This document shows, one piece after another, positions 25,356 to 34,080 of a stretch of 64,000 nt of DNA (its first letter is position 1; each line of letters opens with the position of its first letter). The stretch is taken from assembly GCA_963725275.1 (NCBI GenBank), contig CAVRXS010000005.1, positions 846,944 through 910,943 of the forward strand, given 5' to 3'. Source of the DNA: Bog-756 sp963725275 (GTDB taxonomy: Bacteria; Actinomycetota; Acidimicrobiia; Acidimicrobiales; RAAP-2). The notes below the pieces were generated by a model that searched no databases, had not been told where the DNA came from, and saw nothing but the letters and a program-made list of their open reading frames with translations. A program made the translations under genes and the position numbers.

Positions 25356-26660
25356 ATGGGACATCCGACGCCTCGACCCTGGACGGTCCGGACGGCGTGG
25401 GCCATCGTCGTGGCTGTCGCTTCATCTGTACTGCTCGCAGGGTGCGGCTCCTCTTCTACCTCGCCGTCGACAACGCTTGCCGGCGGGTCGGCGACCCTGA
25501 GCGCAATTCCCGCCTTCTACACACCACCCCGACCGCTTCCTGCGGCGGCACCCGGCACCCTCATCCGCTCGGTCCGGGTCACCGGGGTCACCGGGGTGCC
25601 GGCCGGCGCAACGGTGTGGCGCATCCTCTTTCATTCGACCACCATCTATGGTGCCGACGAGGCAGAGTCCGGTTATGTCATTGCGCCGTCGGGGCATGCC
25701 CCCGCCGGTGGGTACCCGATCATCGCCTGGGCGCACGGCACATCCGGATTCGCCGCCCAGTGCGCTCCTTCGCTGTTCACCGACGCGGGAGGTGGATCCG
25801 GCCCGTACCTCATCCCGGCTCTCGACGGTTACCTGAATGCCGGCTACGTCATCGCTGCCGCCGATTACCAGGGGCTCGGCGTGGCCGACGGCGTTCACCC
25901 GTACCTGCTCGGTGCCAGCGAAGGGATGGCCGTGCTCGACGCCACGCGGGCGGCCCGCCAGCTGAACGGCCTCCGAACGTCGGGAACGGTGATCGTCTAC
26001 GGACATTCCCAAGGGGGTCACGCCGCGCTGTTTGCTGCGCAGATGGCACCCACGTACGCCCCCGCGCTTCACGTGATCGGTGTCGTCGCCGCTGCGCCGG
26101 CCACCGGACTGAGCACGCTGATCGCGGTGATCGGAACCCCCCTCGGGGCCCAATTCATGCCGTACAGCATTCCGGCCGCGTATTCGTGGACGCAGACCTA
26201 CGACGATCTGCCCGTCTCCGATATTTTCACCGCGGCCGGGGCACGGTTCGCATCGACCGAAGTCACTCGTGGGTGCTCGGACCAGGTCGCCGCGGCCATT
26301 GCCGCGCATCACCTCCACCCTGCCCAGGTGTTCCTGCAGAGCGCCGAGGATGACCCGGTCGTCGTCGCCCACGCCCGAGCCAATGACCCCGGTACCGTAC
26401 GAACGGTGTTCCCGATGCTGGTGGTACAGGGGACCGCAGATCACACGGTGCCCCCCGCTCTGACCGACTCGTTCGTGACCACCAAGGCGTGTCCGATCGG
26501 GGACACGGTGCAGTACCTTCATGTGACGGGAGCCAGCCACGGCACCGTTGTGTTCGAGGCTGCTCCGACCATCGTGGCCTGGATGAATGCCCGCCTGGCC
26601 GGACAGCCGGCTCCGACAACCTGTGGTCGTCCGGGTGACGTCTCCACTCTGACGCCCTGA
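25356..26660 (+). CDS. Secreted lipoprotein lipase (LIP-type alpha/beta hydrolase)
   Basis: A 434-residue protein from ATG 25356, which has GGGGGAG upstream; an upstream GTG at 25323 is less likely. The N-terminus is a lipoprotein signal peptide (TAWAIVVAVASSVLLAGC, lipobox LAGC at about residue 30), so it should be acylated and held on the outer face of the membrane. The mature part has AWAHGTSG, the nucleophile elbow YGHSQGGHAA, PMLVVQGTADHTVPP with the acid, and ASHGTVV with the histidine. This matches the secretory-lipase (LIP) family of actinobacteria. Paired cysteines (QCAP, GCSD, ACP, TCGR) suggest disulfides. It would supply fatty acids or alcohols from extracellular esters. Confidence 0.88.
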   Translation: MGHPTPRPWTVRTAWAIVVAVASSVLLAGCGSSSTSPSTTLAGGSATLSAIPAFYTPPRPLPAAAPGTLIRSVRVTGVTGVPAGATVWRILFHSTTIYGADEAESGYVIAPSGHAPAGGYPIIAWAHGTSGFAAQCAPSLFTDAGGGSGPYLIPALDGYLNAGYVIAAADYQGLGVADGVHPYLLGASEGMAVLDATRAARQLNGLRTSGTVIVYGHSQGGHAALFAAQMAPTYAPALHVIGVVAAAPATGLSTLIAVIGTPLGAQFMPYSIPAAYSWTQTYDDLPVSDIFTAAGARFASTEVTRGCSDQVAAAIAAHHLHPAQVFLQSAEDDPVVVAHARANDPGTVRTVFPMLVVQGTADHTVPPALTDSFVTTKACPIGDTVQYLHVTGASHGTVVFEAAPTIVAWMNARLAGQPAPTTCGRPGDVSTLTP

Positions 26661-26844
26661 GCAGGTTCAGCTTGTAGCTGGCCCCAGGCTCTGCGTTTCG
26701 ATCAGCAACTCAGTGGCAGAACGATCGCCTGATCCACGTGGAATGATTTCTGGCGTGGACCACTCCGGCGCGCAAGCTACCCGAGACACTGTTGTCCCTT
26801 CCGCTGTGCCGGCGCAGGCCCAGTCGTAGAGTTGTAGTAGTCCA

Positions 26845-28068
26845 GTGATGCGGTCTTCGACGACGTCCACGCGGAGGGATCGCTCAGCTCGGGGCGGTCG
26901 GTCCGCTGACTGTGTGGTGGTGGGCGGTGGCCTGGTGGGAACGGCGCTCGCGTACGAGCTCTCCCTCCGTGGTGCCACCGTCGTTGTCGTCGACCGCCAC
27001 GACCCGGGTCGGGCCAGCGACGCCGGGGCCGGCATCCTCTCGCCCGAGACGAACCAGGATCCCGAACCGGCGGCCTTCGCCGTCGGGCGGGCCGCGGCGA
27101 GACACTACCAGAGCCTGGTCGACCGACTCGGCGCCGACGGGTGCACCGACACCGGGTATGCCCGGACCGGTTCGCTGTTGGTCGCCGAGCGTCCGGGTGA
27201 CGACGTGACCATGGAGGCAACTGCGGAGCTCATCCGTGGCCGAGACGTGGGGATCGAGGAGCTGGATCCGGAGGCGGCTCGCCACTGTTTCCCGGTCCTC
27301 GGTACTGTCCGGCGGGCGCTCTACAACCCCCACGGGCGGCGGGTGGACGGCAGGGTCCTTCGGGGCGCACTGCAGGACTCGGCCGAGCGCCGGGGCGTGT
27401 TGTGGCGGCAGGGTACGGTGACCGGGATCATCGCTTCTCCCGGTGCCGGGCGGGTGAAGGCGGTGCGGACCGACAGCGAAGACATCCCGGCCGGGGCGGT
27501 GGCTCTCTGTGGCGGGGCCTGGACCGAAGAGCTGACCGGAGACCTCCGGGTGGCCTTGCCGGTCGGGCCGCTCAAAGGCCAGATCGTCCATCTCCGCCTT
27601 CCGGACGCCGACACGTCGAAGTGGGCCATCGTCCAACCGGTGCTCGGGTTCTACCTGGTCCCGTGGCCTGACGGCCGGGTGGCCTGCGGCGGAACCATGG
27701 AGGCCGCGGCCGGGTTCGACCACCGGGTGACTGCCGACGGGGTGCACCAGCTTCTGCGGGAGTGCCTGCGGACCGCCCCCGGATTGGGCGCGGCCGAGTT
27801 GGTCGAGGTGCGTGTGGGATCACGGCCCGTGAGTGCCGACGGTGTCCCGCTCGTCGGCCCGGTGCCCGGGTGGTCGAACGCCTTCGTGGCCACAGGTCAC
27901 GGCGCGGAAGGACTGCTGCTCGGACCGTTGAGCGCGGCGGTGTTGGCGGACTCGATGGTCGAGGCGTCCGGTGCCGGACGGCCGGGCACGCTCGCCGCCG
28001 TACCGGCCCCGGATCCTGCGGTCGCCGTTGAGCTTGCCCGGTGGTCGCCCGAGCGATTCGTCGGGTGA
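26845..28068 (+). CDS. FAD-dependent oxidoreductase (DAO/glycine-oxidase family)
   Basis: A 407-residue flavoprotein with the dinucleotide-binding GGGLVGTALAYELS near residue 28, ending in VVVVDRHD. The N-terminal FAD loop is followed by DAGAGILSPETN and the C-terminal FAD-covering motif reads VGSRPVSADGVPLVG and ATGHGAEGLLLGP. This is the pattern of glycine/sarcosine/D-amino-acid oxidases (ThiO-like), which oxidise amines to imines with O2. GTG 26845 and ATG 26848 are both possible starts, and the ribosome-binding site is weak. It is a single-gene unit; the substrate is unknown. Confidence 0.88.
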   Translation: MMRSSTTSTRRDRSARGGRSADCVVVGGGLVGTALAYELSLRGATVVVVDRHDPGRASDAGAGILSPETNQDPEPAAFAVGRAAARHYQSLVDRLGADGCTDTGYARTGSLLVAERPGDDVTMEATAELIRGRDVGIEELDPEAARHCFPVLGTVRRALYNPHGRRVDGRVLRGALQDSAERRGVLWRQGTVTGIIASPGAGRVKAVRTDSEDIPAGAVALCGGAWTEELTGDLRVALPVGPLKGQIVHLRLPDADTSKWAIVQPVLGFYLVPWPDGRVACGGTMEAAAGFDHRVTADGVHQLLRECLRTAPGLGAAELVEVRVGSRPVSADGVPLVGPVPGWSNAFVATGHGAEGLLLGPLSAAVLADSMVEASGAGRPGTLAAVPAPDPAVAVELARWSPERFVG

Positions 28069-28591
28069 GGTCGGTGGTCGGGAACGATGGTCGATGGGAT
28101 GGCTGCGAGCGCGTGAACGGGGGAGCTCCGGTGTCGCGTAGCGCTGGATCCGAGTCCTCGGAATGACGTCACCTCAGTGGACGGGCGTGGGACCAACGGA
28201 CACCGGAGGTGGCACCGACGGGGCAGTTGCGACCGCCGTGGCCCTGCCAACGGCCACGAATGGAGTCGATGGCCGGCAGGCATCGGCAGAGACGAGATAT
28301 CGGTCGGAGCGGTTTGTCGATCGGCTGCGCCCCACCGTCCCGAGGATTCACCTCGCGCTTCTGACCGGGGGCACGATCCCCGGTTGACGTGGATTGCCCG
28401 TCACTGCCAGCGTCTCGGACCGGGTGGCGGTTCGATCGGACTGTTCACCTGTCGGCCCGCCGATGCGTCGGATTCCGCCGGCTGACGGTTCGAACCATCT
28501 CTGGTGCACTGACCTGGAGGAATGGCACCGGACACTGGGTGGTCACCCGATCAGTCGTCGCAGATGGGGGAGGTGCTGATCGCCAGCGGAA
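28069..28591. other. Intergenic region, no gene recognised
   Basis: 523 bases between the FAD oxidase and the second P450. Several short open frames exist but none shows family similarity or a ribosome-binding site. A GGTTCGAACC at 28487 is not embedded in a tRNA cloverleaf. Confidence 0.4.
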
Positions 28592-29941
28592 GTGATGAGA
28601 CTACGTTCGGGCCAACGAGTGGTCGCCATGTTCCGGCCCCGATCCGAGGGTGACTCCCGGCGACGACGAGCGAAGGAGCGAACGGCTATCACCCAAGTAT
28701 CCGATACCCGGGGGGCGATTTTCATCGACCCGGTGGCCTACGCCGACCAGGAGTCGTGGCACGCGGTGGCGGCCGATCTGCGGGCCGATGACCCGGTACT
28801 GCGGGTCGAGGCCGAGGGCTACACGCCGTTCTGGGCGGTCACCTGCTACGACGACGTCTTCACCGTGGCCCGGCAGAACGACCGCTTTCGCAACACCCGC
28901 AACTCGGTGCTCGGCCCCGACATCCAATTCGAGATGCTCGGCGCCATGGGCGTGGAGCCCAAGACGCTCATCCACATGGACGACGAGGAGCATCGGGACC
29001 ACCGGGCGCTGGCCAATGGGTGGTTCCGGCCCCGGGCTGTGGCCCAGCGCCAAGCCGCCATCGACGCCATCGCCGACCAGTACGTGGACGTGTTCCGCGC
29101 CATGGGCGGCCACTGCGACTTCGCCCAGGACATCGCCGTCCCCTACACCTTGCGGGTGATCATGAGCATCTTCGGGGTTCCCGAGGAGGACGAGGGTACG
29201 ATGCTGCGCCTCACCCAGGGCCTGTTCGGCGCGGCGGACCCCGAGTACCTCGGTGAGCTCACCGATCCCTTCGCCATGGTCACCGGCACCATCGCGGAGT
29301 TCGAGGAGTATTTCTCCTCCCTGGCCGACGAGCGCCGCGCCCGGCCGGCCGACGACCTGGCCACTGTGATCGCCAATGGCACGGTGGCTGGTTGCCCGAT
29401 GGACCGGCACGCCACCATGTGGTACTTCATAATCGTGGCCACCGCCGGCCACGACACCACGTCGTTCGCGCTCTCCGGTGGCCTCGAGGCGCTGCTACGT
29501 CACCCCGGGCAGGTGGATGCGCTTCAACGCGACCCGGGACTGGTGGGCAACGCAACCGACGAGATGATCCGGTGGACCTCGCCGGTGCGCCACTTCCTGC
29601 GCTACCTGACCGAGCCGACCGTTCTGTCGGGCGTGGAGATCCCCGCCGGCGACCGCCTGCTGCTGTCCTACCCGTCGGCCAACCGCGACGAGAAGATGTT
29701 CGGCGACTCGATGGCCTTCGACATAACCCGGCCCAACGCAAACCGGACCATCGCATTCGGCGGCGGCGAGCACTTCTGCCTGGGATCGACCTTTGCCCGG
29801 CGTGAAATCCGCACCATCCTGCCCAAGCTCCTCGCCGCAGTCGACGAGATCGCTCTCGACGGGGAGCCCGAGTTCGCCCAGGCCAACTTCGTCGGCGGCG
29901 TCAAGCACCTCCCCGTCGCTGCTCGCTTGCGAGGGCACTAG
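28592..29941 (+). CDS. Cytochrome P450 (second)
   Basis: About 449 residues, slightly long because the first 35-40 residues (basic, serine/arginine rich) may not be translated. ATG 28628 is another start, and a strong GAAGGAG just before codon ATC at about 28691 has no standard start after it. The body is complete: I-helix AGHDTT, ExxR as DEMIR, heme loop FGGGEHFCLGSTFARRE. The N-terminal part has IHMDDEEHRDHRAL, the C-helix heme-propionate region. It is not close to the P450 at 10006. The stop is followed directly by an acyl-CoA dehydrogenase remnant, suggesting a former operon. Substrate unknown. Confidence 0.9.
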   Translation: MMRLRSGQRVVAMFRPRSEGDSRRRRAKERTAITQVSDTRGAIFIDPVAYADQESWHAVAADLRADDPVLRVEAEGYTPFWAVTCYDDVFTVARQNDRFRNTRNSVLGPDIQFEMLGAMGVEPKTLIHMDDEEHRDHRALANGWFRPRAVAQRQAAIDAIADQYVDVFRAMGGHCDFAQDIAVPYTLRVIMSIFGVPEEDEGTMLRLTQGLFGAADPEYLGELTDPFAMVTGTIAEFEEYFSSLADERRARPADDLATVIANGTVAGCPMDRHATMWYFIIVATAGHDTTSFALSGGLEALLRHPGQVDALQRDPGLVGNATDEMIRWTSPVRHFLRYLTEPTVLSGVEIPAGDRLLLSYPSANRDEKMFGDSMAFDITRPNANRTIAFGGGEHFCLGSTFARREIRTILPKLLAAVDEIALDGEPEFAQANFVGGVKHLPVAARLRGH

Positions 29942-30100
29942 GTGGACTTCGACGACACACCAAACGAAGCAGCGGTACGCAAAGCGGCGCGCACGTGGCT
30001 CGAACAGAACGCTCCCCGGCGTGGCGCCGGGACGCTGGCGACCAGGCGCAGGTGGCGCGATCCTCGGACTGCCCCGGGAACCCGATCCCGCCCGCAATGA
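29942..30100 (+). pseudogene. N-terminal remnant of an acyl-CoA dehydrogenase
   Basis: A GTG immediately after the P450 stop opens a 52-codon frame. Its first 26 residues (MDFDDTPNEAAVRKAART then WLEQNAP) are the standard start of actinobacterial acyl-CoA dehydrogenases. The remaining residues do not fit, and the rest of the roughly 380-residue enzyme is missing. It is a deletion fossil that shows the P450 once preceded an acyl-CoA dehydrogenase gene. The remaining bases to 30253 hold only the MarR promoter. Confidence 0.7.
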
Positions 30101-30215
30101 GCCATTTGGTCGGGCCAAAGCTTGACCTTCTGCGCGTGGAGCCGATGGGGCCGGACGTGCACCCGACGCCCGTCGGCTCGGGCCGGCTGACCTGGACCGT
30201 GAGTCCGATGGAAAC

Positions 30216-30247
30216 TAGTTGACCGAGTCCTACAACTATTTTAGGAT
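30216..30247 (+). promoter_or_regulatory. Leaderless promoter and probable operator of the MarR gene
   Basis: TTGACC (30219-30224), a 17-base spacer and TAGGAT (30242-30247) form a good promoter, with the GTG start only six bases after the -10 (leaderless). An inverted repeat TAGTTG-N11-CAACTA (30216-30221/30233-30238) covers the -35 and spacer and is a likely autoregulatory MarR site. Confidence 0.65.
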
Positions 30248-30253
30248 GCTCTC

Positions 30254-30739
30254 GTGGCCGAATCAGCGGGCATCGAACTGGGAGCGATCGAACGAGCCCT
30301 CGAGCAGCTGCTCCGCCTGTACGCGAGCCGCAAGGTGCATGCCCGCCGCTCCGCGGCAGCGGGCGTGATGATCACCCAACAGGGGTATCTGCTCTTGCGC
30401 CGGCTGCAAGAGGACGGTGATCTTCCGATGGGCGAGCTCGCCAGGATCACCCAGATGGACCCAGCCGCAGCTGGTCGCCAGGTGCGCCAACTCGAGGAGG
30501 ATGGTTTGGTCATCAGGACCAAGGGCGAGGATGACGGGCGCGTCGTCGTGGTGACGCTCACTCCTCGAGGAGCTGCCGTCCGACAACGACTCAGCGCCGT
30601 CGGCGAGCGTCACCTGTCCGATGTCCTCTCAGACTGGCCGATCGAGGACCGGGAGCAGCTGGCGATCCTTCTGCCGAGGTTCGTCGAAGGGCTCCGTTTC
30701 GTTCCGTTCCGCTCCTCGCTCGACGAGCTGGCCTCCTGA
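30254..30739 (+). CDS. MarR-family transcriptional regulator
   Basis: A 161-residue MarR-type dimeric regulator: dimer helices at both ends and a winged helix in the middle (MGELARITQMDPAAAGRQVR then QLEEDGLVIR, with the wing DDGRVVVVTLTPRG). Such proteins usually repress adjacent genes and are released by aromatic or phenolic ligands. Its GTG is placed for leaderless translation, and its stop overlaps the ATG of the next gene (TGATG). It therefore heads an operon of two amidohydrolases, a DegT-family protein and two SDRs, probably all under the same promoter. Confidence 0.9.
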   Translation: MAESAGIELGAIERALEQLLRLYASRKVHARRSAAAGVMITQQGYLLLRRLQEDGDLPMGELARITQMDPAAAGRQVRQLEEDGLVIRTKGEDDGRVVVVTLTPRGAAVRQRLSAVGERHLSDVLSDWPIEDREQLAILLPRFVEGLRFVPFRSSLDELAS

Positions 30740-31602
30740 TGTACCCCGCGGACGTCGGGGCGATCGACCTGATGATCGGTTTCCCGAGCCGGGATGCCGA
30801 GCGCCATTACGACAACCTCCGTGCGATGGCCAAGGACGCCCAGAGCCAGACGATGGCGTTTCCTGCCGAGTACATGTTCAAGGACGTGCCGAACCATCTC
30901 GAAGAGGGGCGTGATCCGGTCGACGAGACGGTCGACGCCATGGATCGGAACGGTGTGGCGGTTGGGATGGTCGGGCTCGGAAACGAGTCCACCCGCTCAG
31001 CGCTCGAGCGCCACCCGACGCGCTTCGTCACCAGCCTCGAGGTGGACCCGAACGACATCGGCAAGGCTGTGCAGCGCATCCGCGACGCGCACGCCCAGAA
31101 CGGCCTCAAGGCGGTGACGACCTTCCCCGCCGGCTGCAACCCGCAGGTCCCGGTCAGCGATCGGCGGTACTACCCCATCTTTCAGACCTGCATCGATCTC
31201 GACATTCCGATCGTGGCCAACGCCGGCATCGCGGGACCGCGGGTCCCGTCCGACTGCCAGTACGTGATGCACTTCGACCAGGTTTGTTACGACTTCCCCG
31301 AACTGCGGATCGTGATGCGTCACGGAGCCGAGCCCTGGGAGGAGCTCGCCGTCAAGCTCATGCTCAAATGGCCGGGCCTGTACTACATGACGTCTGCGTT
31401 CGCTCCGAAGTACTACCCCAAGGCGATCATCGACTACGCGAACACTCGGGGCGCAGACAAGATCATGTATGCCGGCTACTTCCCGATGGGACTGAGCCTC
31501 GACCGGATCTTCACCGAGATGCCGGACGTGCCATTCCGTGACCACGTGTGGCGCCCGTTCCTGCGGGAGAACGCCGAACGCGTCTTCGGTTTGCAGGTGT
31601 AG
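30739..31602 (+). CDS. Amidohydrolase-family (PF04909) protein, type A paralogue
   Basis: A 287-residue protein aligned end to end with the one at 6222: both have an N-terminal DxMxGFPS instead of the HxH metal motif, PAEYMFKDVP/PVEYMFKDVP, RHGxEPWxELAVKLMLKWPG, SAFAPKYYP, YANTRGA and YAGYFPMGLSL. The retained residues suggest a conserved but atypical active site with possibly one metal ligand lost. The family's known reactions are decarboxylation or hydrolysis of carboxylated or cyclic substrates; this branch has no known reaction that I can name. It is translationally coupled to the MarR gene and three bases from the DegT-family gene. Confidence 0.87.
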   Translation: MYPADVGAIDLMIGFPSRDAERHYDNLRAMAKDAQSQTMAFPAEYMFKDVPNHLEEGRDPVDETVDAMDRNGVAVGMVGLGNESTRSALERHPTRFVTSLEVDPNDIGKAVQRIRDAHAQNGLKAVTTFPAGCNPQVPVSDRRYYPIFQTCIDLDIPIVANAGIAGPRVPSDCQYVMHFDQVCYDFPELRIVMRHGAEPWEELAVKLMLKWPGLYYMTSAFAPKYYPKAIIDYANTRGADKIMYAGYFPMGLSLDRIFTEMPDVPFRDHVWRPFLRENAERVFGLQV

Positions 31603-31604
31603 CC

Positions 31605-32816
31605 ATGACGGACCTGCGCCGCATCCCGTACTTCGGCAGCGTCCACGACGAGCGCGAGATCGCGGCCGTGCTCGACGTCCTACGCGGGGGTTCGCAGGCA
31701 CTCCGCCTCGGCAAGAACGTGCGTTCCTTCGAGCAAGGGATTGCCGAGCTGTTCGGCAAACACCGGGGCATCATGTGCAACTCGGGATCCTCGGCGCTCT
31801 TCCTCGCCGTGGAGCTGCTCGACCTGGAACCGGGCGACGAAGTGATCACCTCTGCATTGACCTTCTCGACCGATATCGCCCCTTTGGTCCGTTCAGGCAT
31901 CGTCCCGGTCCTCGTCGACGTGGAACCGGACACGTTCAACGTCGACGTGAGCGCCATCGAGTCGATGATCGGGGCCCGAACTCGCGCCATCCTGGTCCCC
32001 AACCTCATCGGGAACGCCCCCGACTGGGATGTGATCCGGCCGATCGCCGACCGGCACGACCTTCGGGTGATCGAGGACTCGTGCGATGCCCTGGGAACGA
32101 CACTGCGTGGCACCCCCACCGGACTCCGCTCGGACATCTCCGTGACGTCGTTCGCGCTCAGCCACATCATCACTGCCGCCGGTACCGGAGGCATGGTCTG
32201 TCTCGACGACCCGGATCTGGCCGATCGGTGTCTGCTTCTCCGTCGTTGGGGTCGACGCTCGGAGCTCCAGCTCTTCGGCTCCCGGAAGGGAAGTGGCTCA
32301 CGGTTCTTCTCGGAGATCGACGGTGATCTCGAGTACGACAATCTGTTCATCTTCGACGAGGTGGGCTGGAACTTCGAGCCCTCCGAAGTGTCCGCAGCGT
32401 TCGGCGTGGTGCAGTTGGAGAAGCTCCCCGAGAACCTTGCCAGGCGAAAACGCAACTTCGATCGGCTCGTCGAGCTGTTCTCGCAACGCCCGGATGTGTT
32501 CGACCTCCCCCGGACGACACAGGAGGTCGACACTGCCTGGCACATGTTCCCGGTGATCATCCGGCCCGACTCCGGGGTGCGGCGTTCCGAGTTCCAGGAG
32601 CACATGGAGCGCAACGGTGTCGACACCCGGATGGTGTGGACAGGGAACGTCACCCGCCAGCCGGCATTCGCGTCGGTCGAGTGGAGGCTTCCCGGAGGAG
32701 GGCTCCCCAATGCCGACCGGGTCATGCGACAGGGCCTGGTGCTCCCCTCGAACCACGGCCTCGGCGACGACGACGTGGACTACATCTGGACGACGGCGAG
32801 GGAATTCCTACAATGA
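31605..32816 (+). CDS. DegT/DnrJ/EryC1-family protein with His in place of the PLP lysine (3-dehydrase-like)
   Basis: A 403-residue fold-type I protein from ATG 31605: CNSGSSALFLAVELL at the cofactor-phosphate site, TSALTFSTDIAPLV, then VIEDSCDALG with the pyridine-binding aspartate. In sugar aminotransferases the next motif carries the Schiff-base lysine (SK-NLT-GEGG). Here it reads SFALSHIITAAGTGGMV, His where Lys is expected. His at this place defines the PMP-dependent 3-dehydrases ColD and E1 (RfbH/AscC), which remove a hydroxyl group rather than transaminate. The iron-sulfur cysteines of E1 are absent, as in ColD. No sugar-nucleotide genes lie nearby. It overlaps the following amidohydrolase by four bases. 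Possibly a dehydrase on a non-sugar substrate (inference). Confidence 0.85.
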   Translation: MTDLRRIPYFGSVHDEREIAAVLDVLRGGSQALRLGKNVRSFEQGIAELFGKHRGIMCNSGSSALFLAVELLDLEPGDEVITSALTFSTDIAPLVRSGIVPVLVDVEPDTFNVDVSAIESMIGARTRAILVPNLIGNAPDWDVIRPIADRHDLRVIEDSCDALGTTLRGTPTGLRSDISVTSFALSHIITAAGTGGMVCLDDPDLADRCLLLRRWGRRSELQLFGSRKGSGSRFFSEIDGDLEYDNLFIFDEVGWNFEPSEVSAAFGVVQLEKLPENLARRKRNFDRLVELFSQRPDVFDLPRTTQEVDTAWHMFPVIIRPDSGVRRSEFQEHMERNGVDTRMVWTGNVTRQPAFASVEWRLPGGGLPNADRVMRQGLVLPSNHGLGDDDVDYIWTTAREFLQ

Positions 32817-34027
32817 GCGAACAAGAGAAGAGCGAGCATCTGGTGCTCATCTCGGCCGACGCCCATGCCGGTGGGAACCACGACCAGTACCGGGCCTACC
32901 TGGAGTCCGGCTACCTGGACCAGTTCGACGCATGGCGGGCGAAGTACTCGAACCCGTTCAAGGACCTCACGAGTGGCACGAAGGACAGGAACTGGAACCA
33001 GGAGCGGCGGATCTCGGAGCTCGAGGATGACGGTGTCGTGGCCGAGGTCGTCTTCCCCAACACGATTCCCCCCTTCTTTCCTACCGGGGCGGTCATCGCC
33101 CGGCCCCCGACACCGGACGACTACCACCTGCGGCTCGCTGGCATCCGGGCGCACAACCGGTGGCTCGTGGACTGGTGCAGCGAGTACGCGGACCGTCGGG
33201 CCGGCATCGGGCAGATCTTCCTGAACGACCTCGACGACGCCATCGCGGATGTCAGGTGGTGCCACGAGCACGGACTTCGCGGGGGTGTCCTCGTCCCTGC
33301 CGTCCCGGACGACATGAAGCACCTCAAGCCTCTCTACGCCCCTGACTACGACCCGCTCTGGGCGGTGTGCCAGGAGCTCGGGGTCGTGGTGAACTCTCAC
33401 TCAGGCGGTGGCGGGATGCCCGACTACGGCCCGTATCCGGCATCAGGTCTCCTGTGGGTCGTCGAGAACCCGTTCTTCTCGCGTCGCCCGGTGATGCAGA
33501 TGATCGTGGGAGGAGCGTTCGAGCGGTTCCCCGAACTGCGGTTCGTGCTCACCGAGCAGGGTGCGTCCTGGATCGCCCCGATGCTGGCGACTCTCGATTC
33601 GTACCACCGGCAAATGGCGCGTGTCGGTCGCATCGGCGAGCTCAAATACGATGCTGACCAGGTGCTGCCGCTGGCTCCGAGCGTGTACTTCCGACGGAAC
33701 TGCTGGGTCGGTGTCAGCTTTCCGTCGCCCGCGGAGGCCGCATCGCGCTTCGACATGGAGCCGGACCGGTTCATGTGGGGGAGCGACTATCCCCACGACG
33801 AGTCGACATATCCCGAAACGCGCGAAGGACTGCGTCGCGCCTTCGTAGGTGCTCCGGCTGACGACCTGCGTCGGGTCCTCGGTGAGAATGCGGCGGCGCT
33901 CTACGGATTCGAGATCGATCGCCTACGGCCCATCGCCGACAGGGTCGGCCCGACGATCGGTGAGCTCGGGGTCCCCTACGAGGGCGTTCCCGAGGGGAAC
34001 CGATCGCCGGCGTTCACCCGGCCGTGA
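32813..34027 (+). CDS. Amidohydrolase-family (PF04909) protein, type B
   Basis: A 404-residue protein with the ATG at 32813 overlapping the DegT-family stop; the longer frame from 32636 is a shadow. It has an N-terminal ISADAHAGG (one histidine of the metal motif), VVFPNTIPPFFP, RLAGIRAHNRWLVDWC, VNSHSGGGGMPDYG with a metal-type His, and MWGSDYPHDESTYPETR with the conserved Asp. It is a paralogue of the minus-strand protein at 43492, sharing AGIRAHNRWLxDWC, RRAGIGQI and MWGSD-PH-E-T. These proteins are usually annotated as decarboxylases/hydrolases of the ACMSD superfamily. Fourth gene of the MarR operon. Confidence 0.88.
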   Translation: MSEQEKSEHLVLISADAHAGGNHDQYRAYLESGYLDQFDAWRAKYSNPFKDLTSGTKDRNWNQERRISELEDDGVVAEVVFPNTIPPFFPTGAVIARPPTPDDYHLRLAGIRAHNRWLVDWCSEYADRRAGIGQIFLNDLDDAIADVRWCHEHGLRGGVLVPAVPDDMKHLKPLYAPDYDPLWAVCQELGVVVNSHSGGGGMPDYGPYPASGLLWVVENPFFSRRPVMQMIVGGAFERFPELRFVLTEQGASWIAPMLATLDSYHRQMARVGRIGELKYDADQVLPLAPSVYFRRNCWVGVSFPSPAEAASRFDMEPDRFMWGSDYPHDESTYPETREGLRRAFVGAPADDLRRVLGENAAALYGFEIDRLRPIADRVGPTIGELGVPYEGVPEGNRSPAFTRP

Positions 34028-34080
34028 TCGCTGTTCCAGCAGCGGTCACGGTTTGATGGTCTGTCTGCAACGGGGGAGTG

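Noticed and set aside
28487..28496. GGTTCGAACC, resembling a tRNA T-loop
   Set aside because: No pairing T-stem, acceptor stem or anticodon arm around it.
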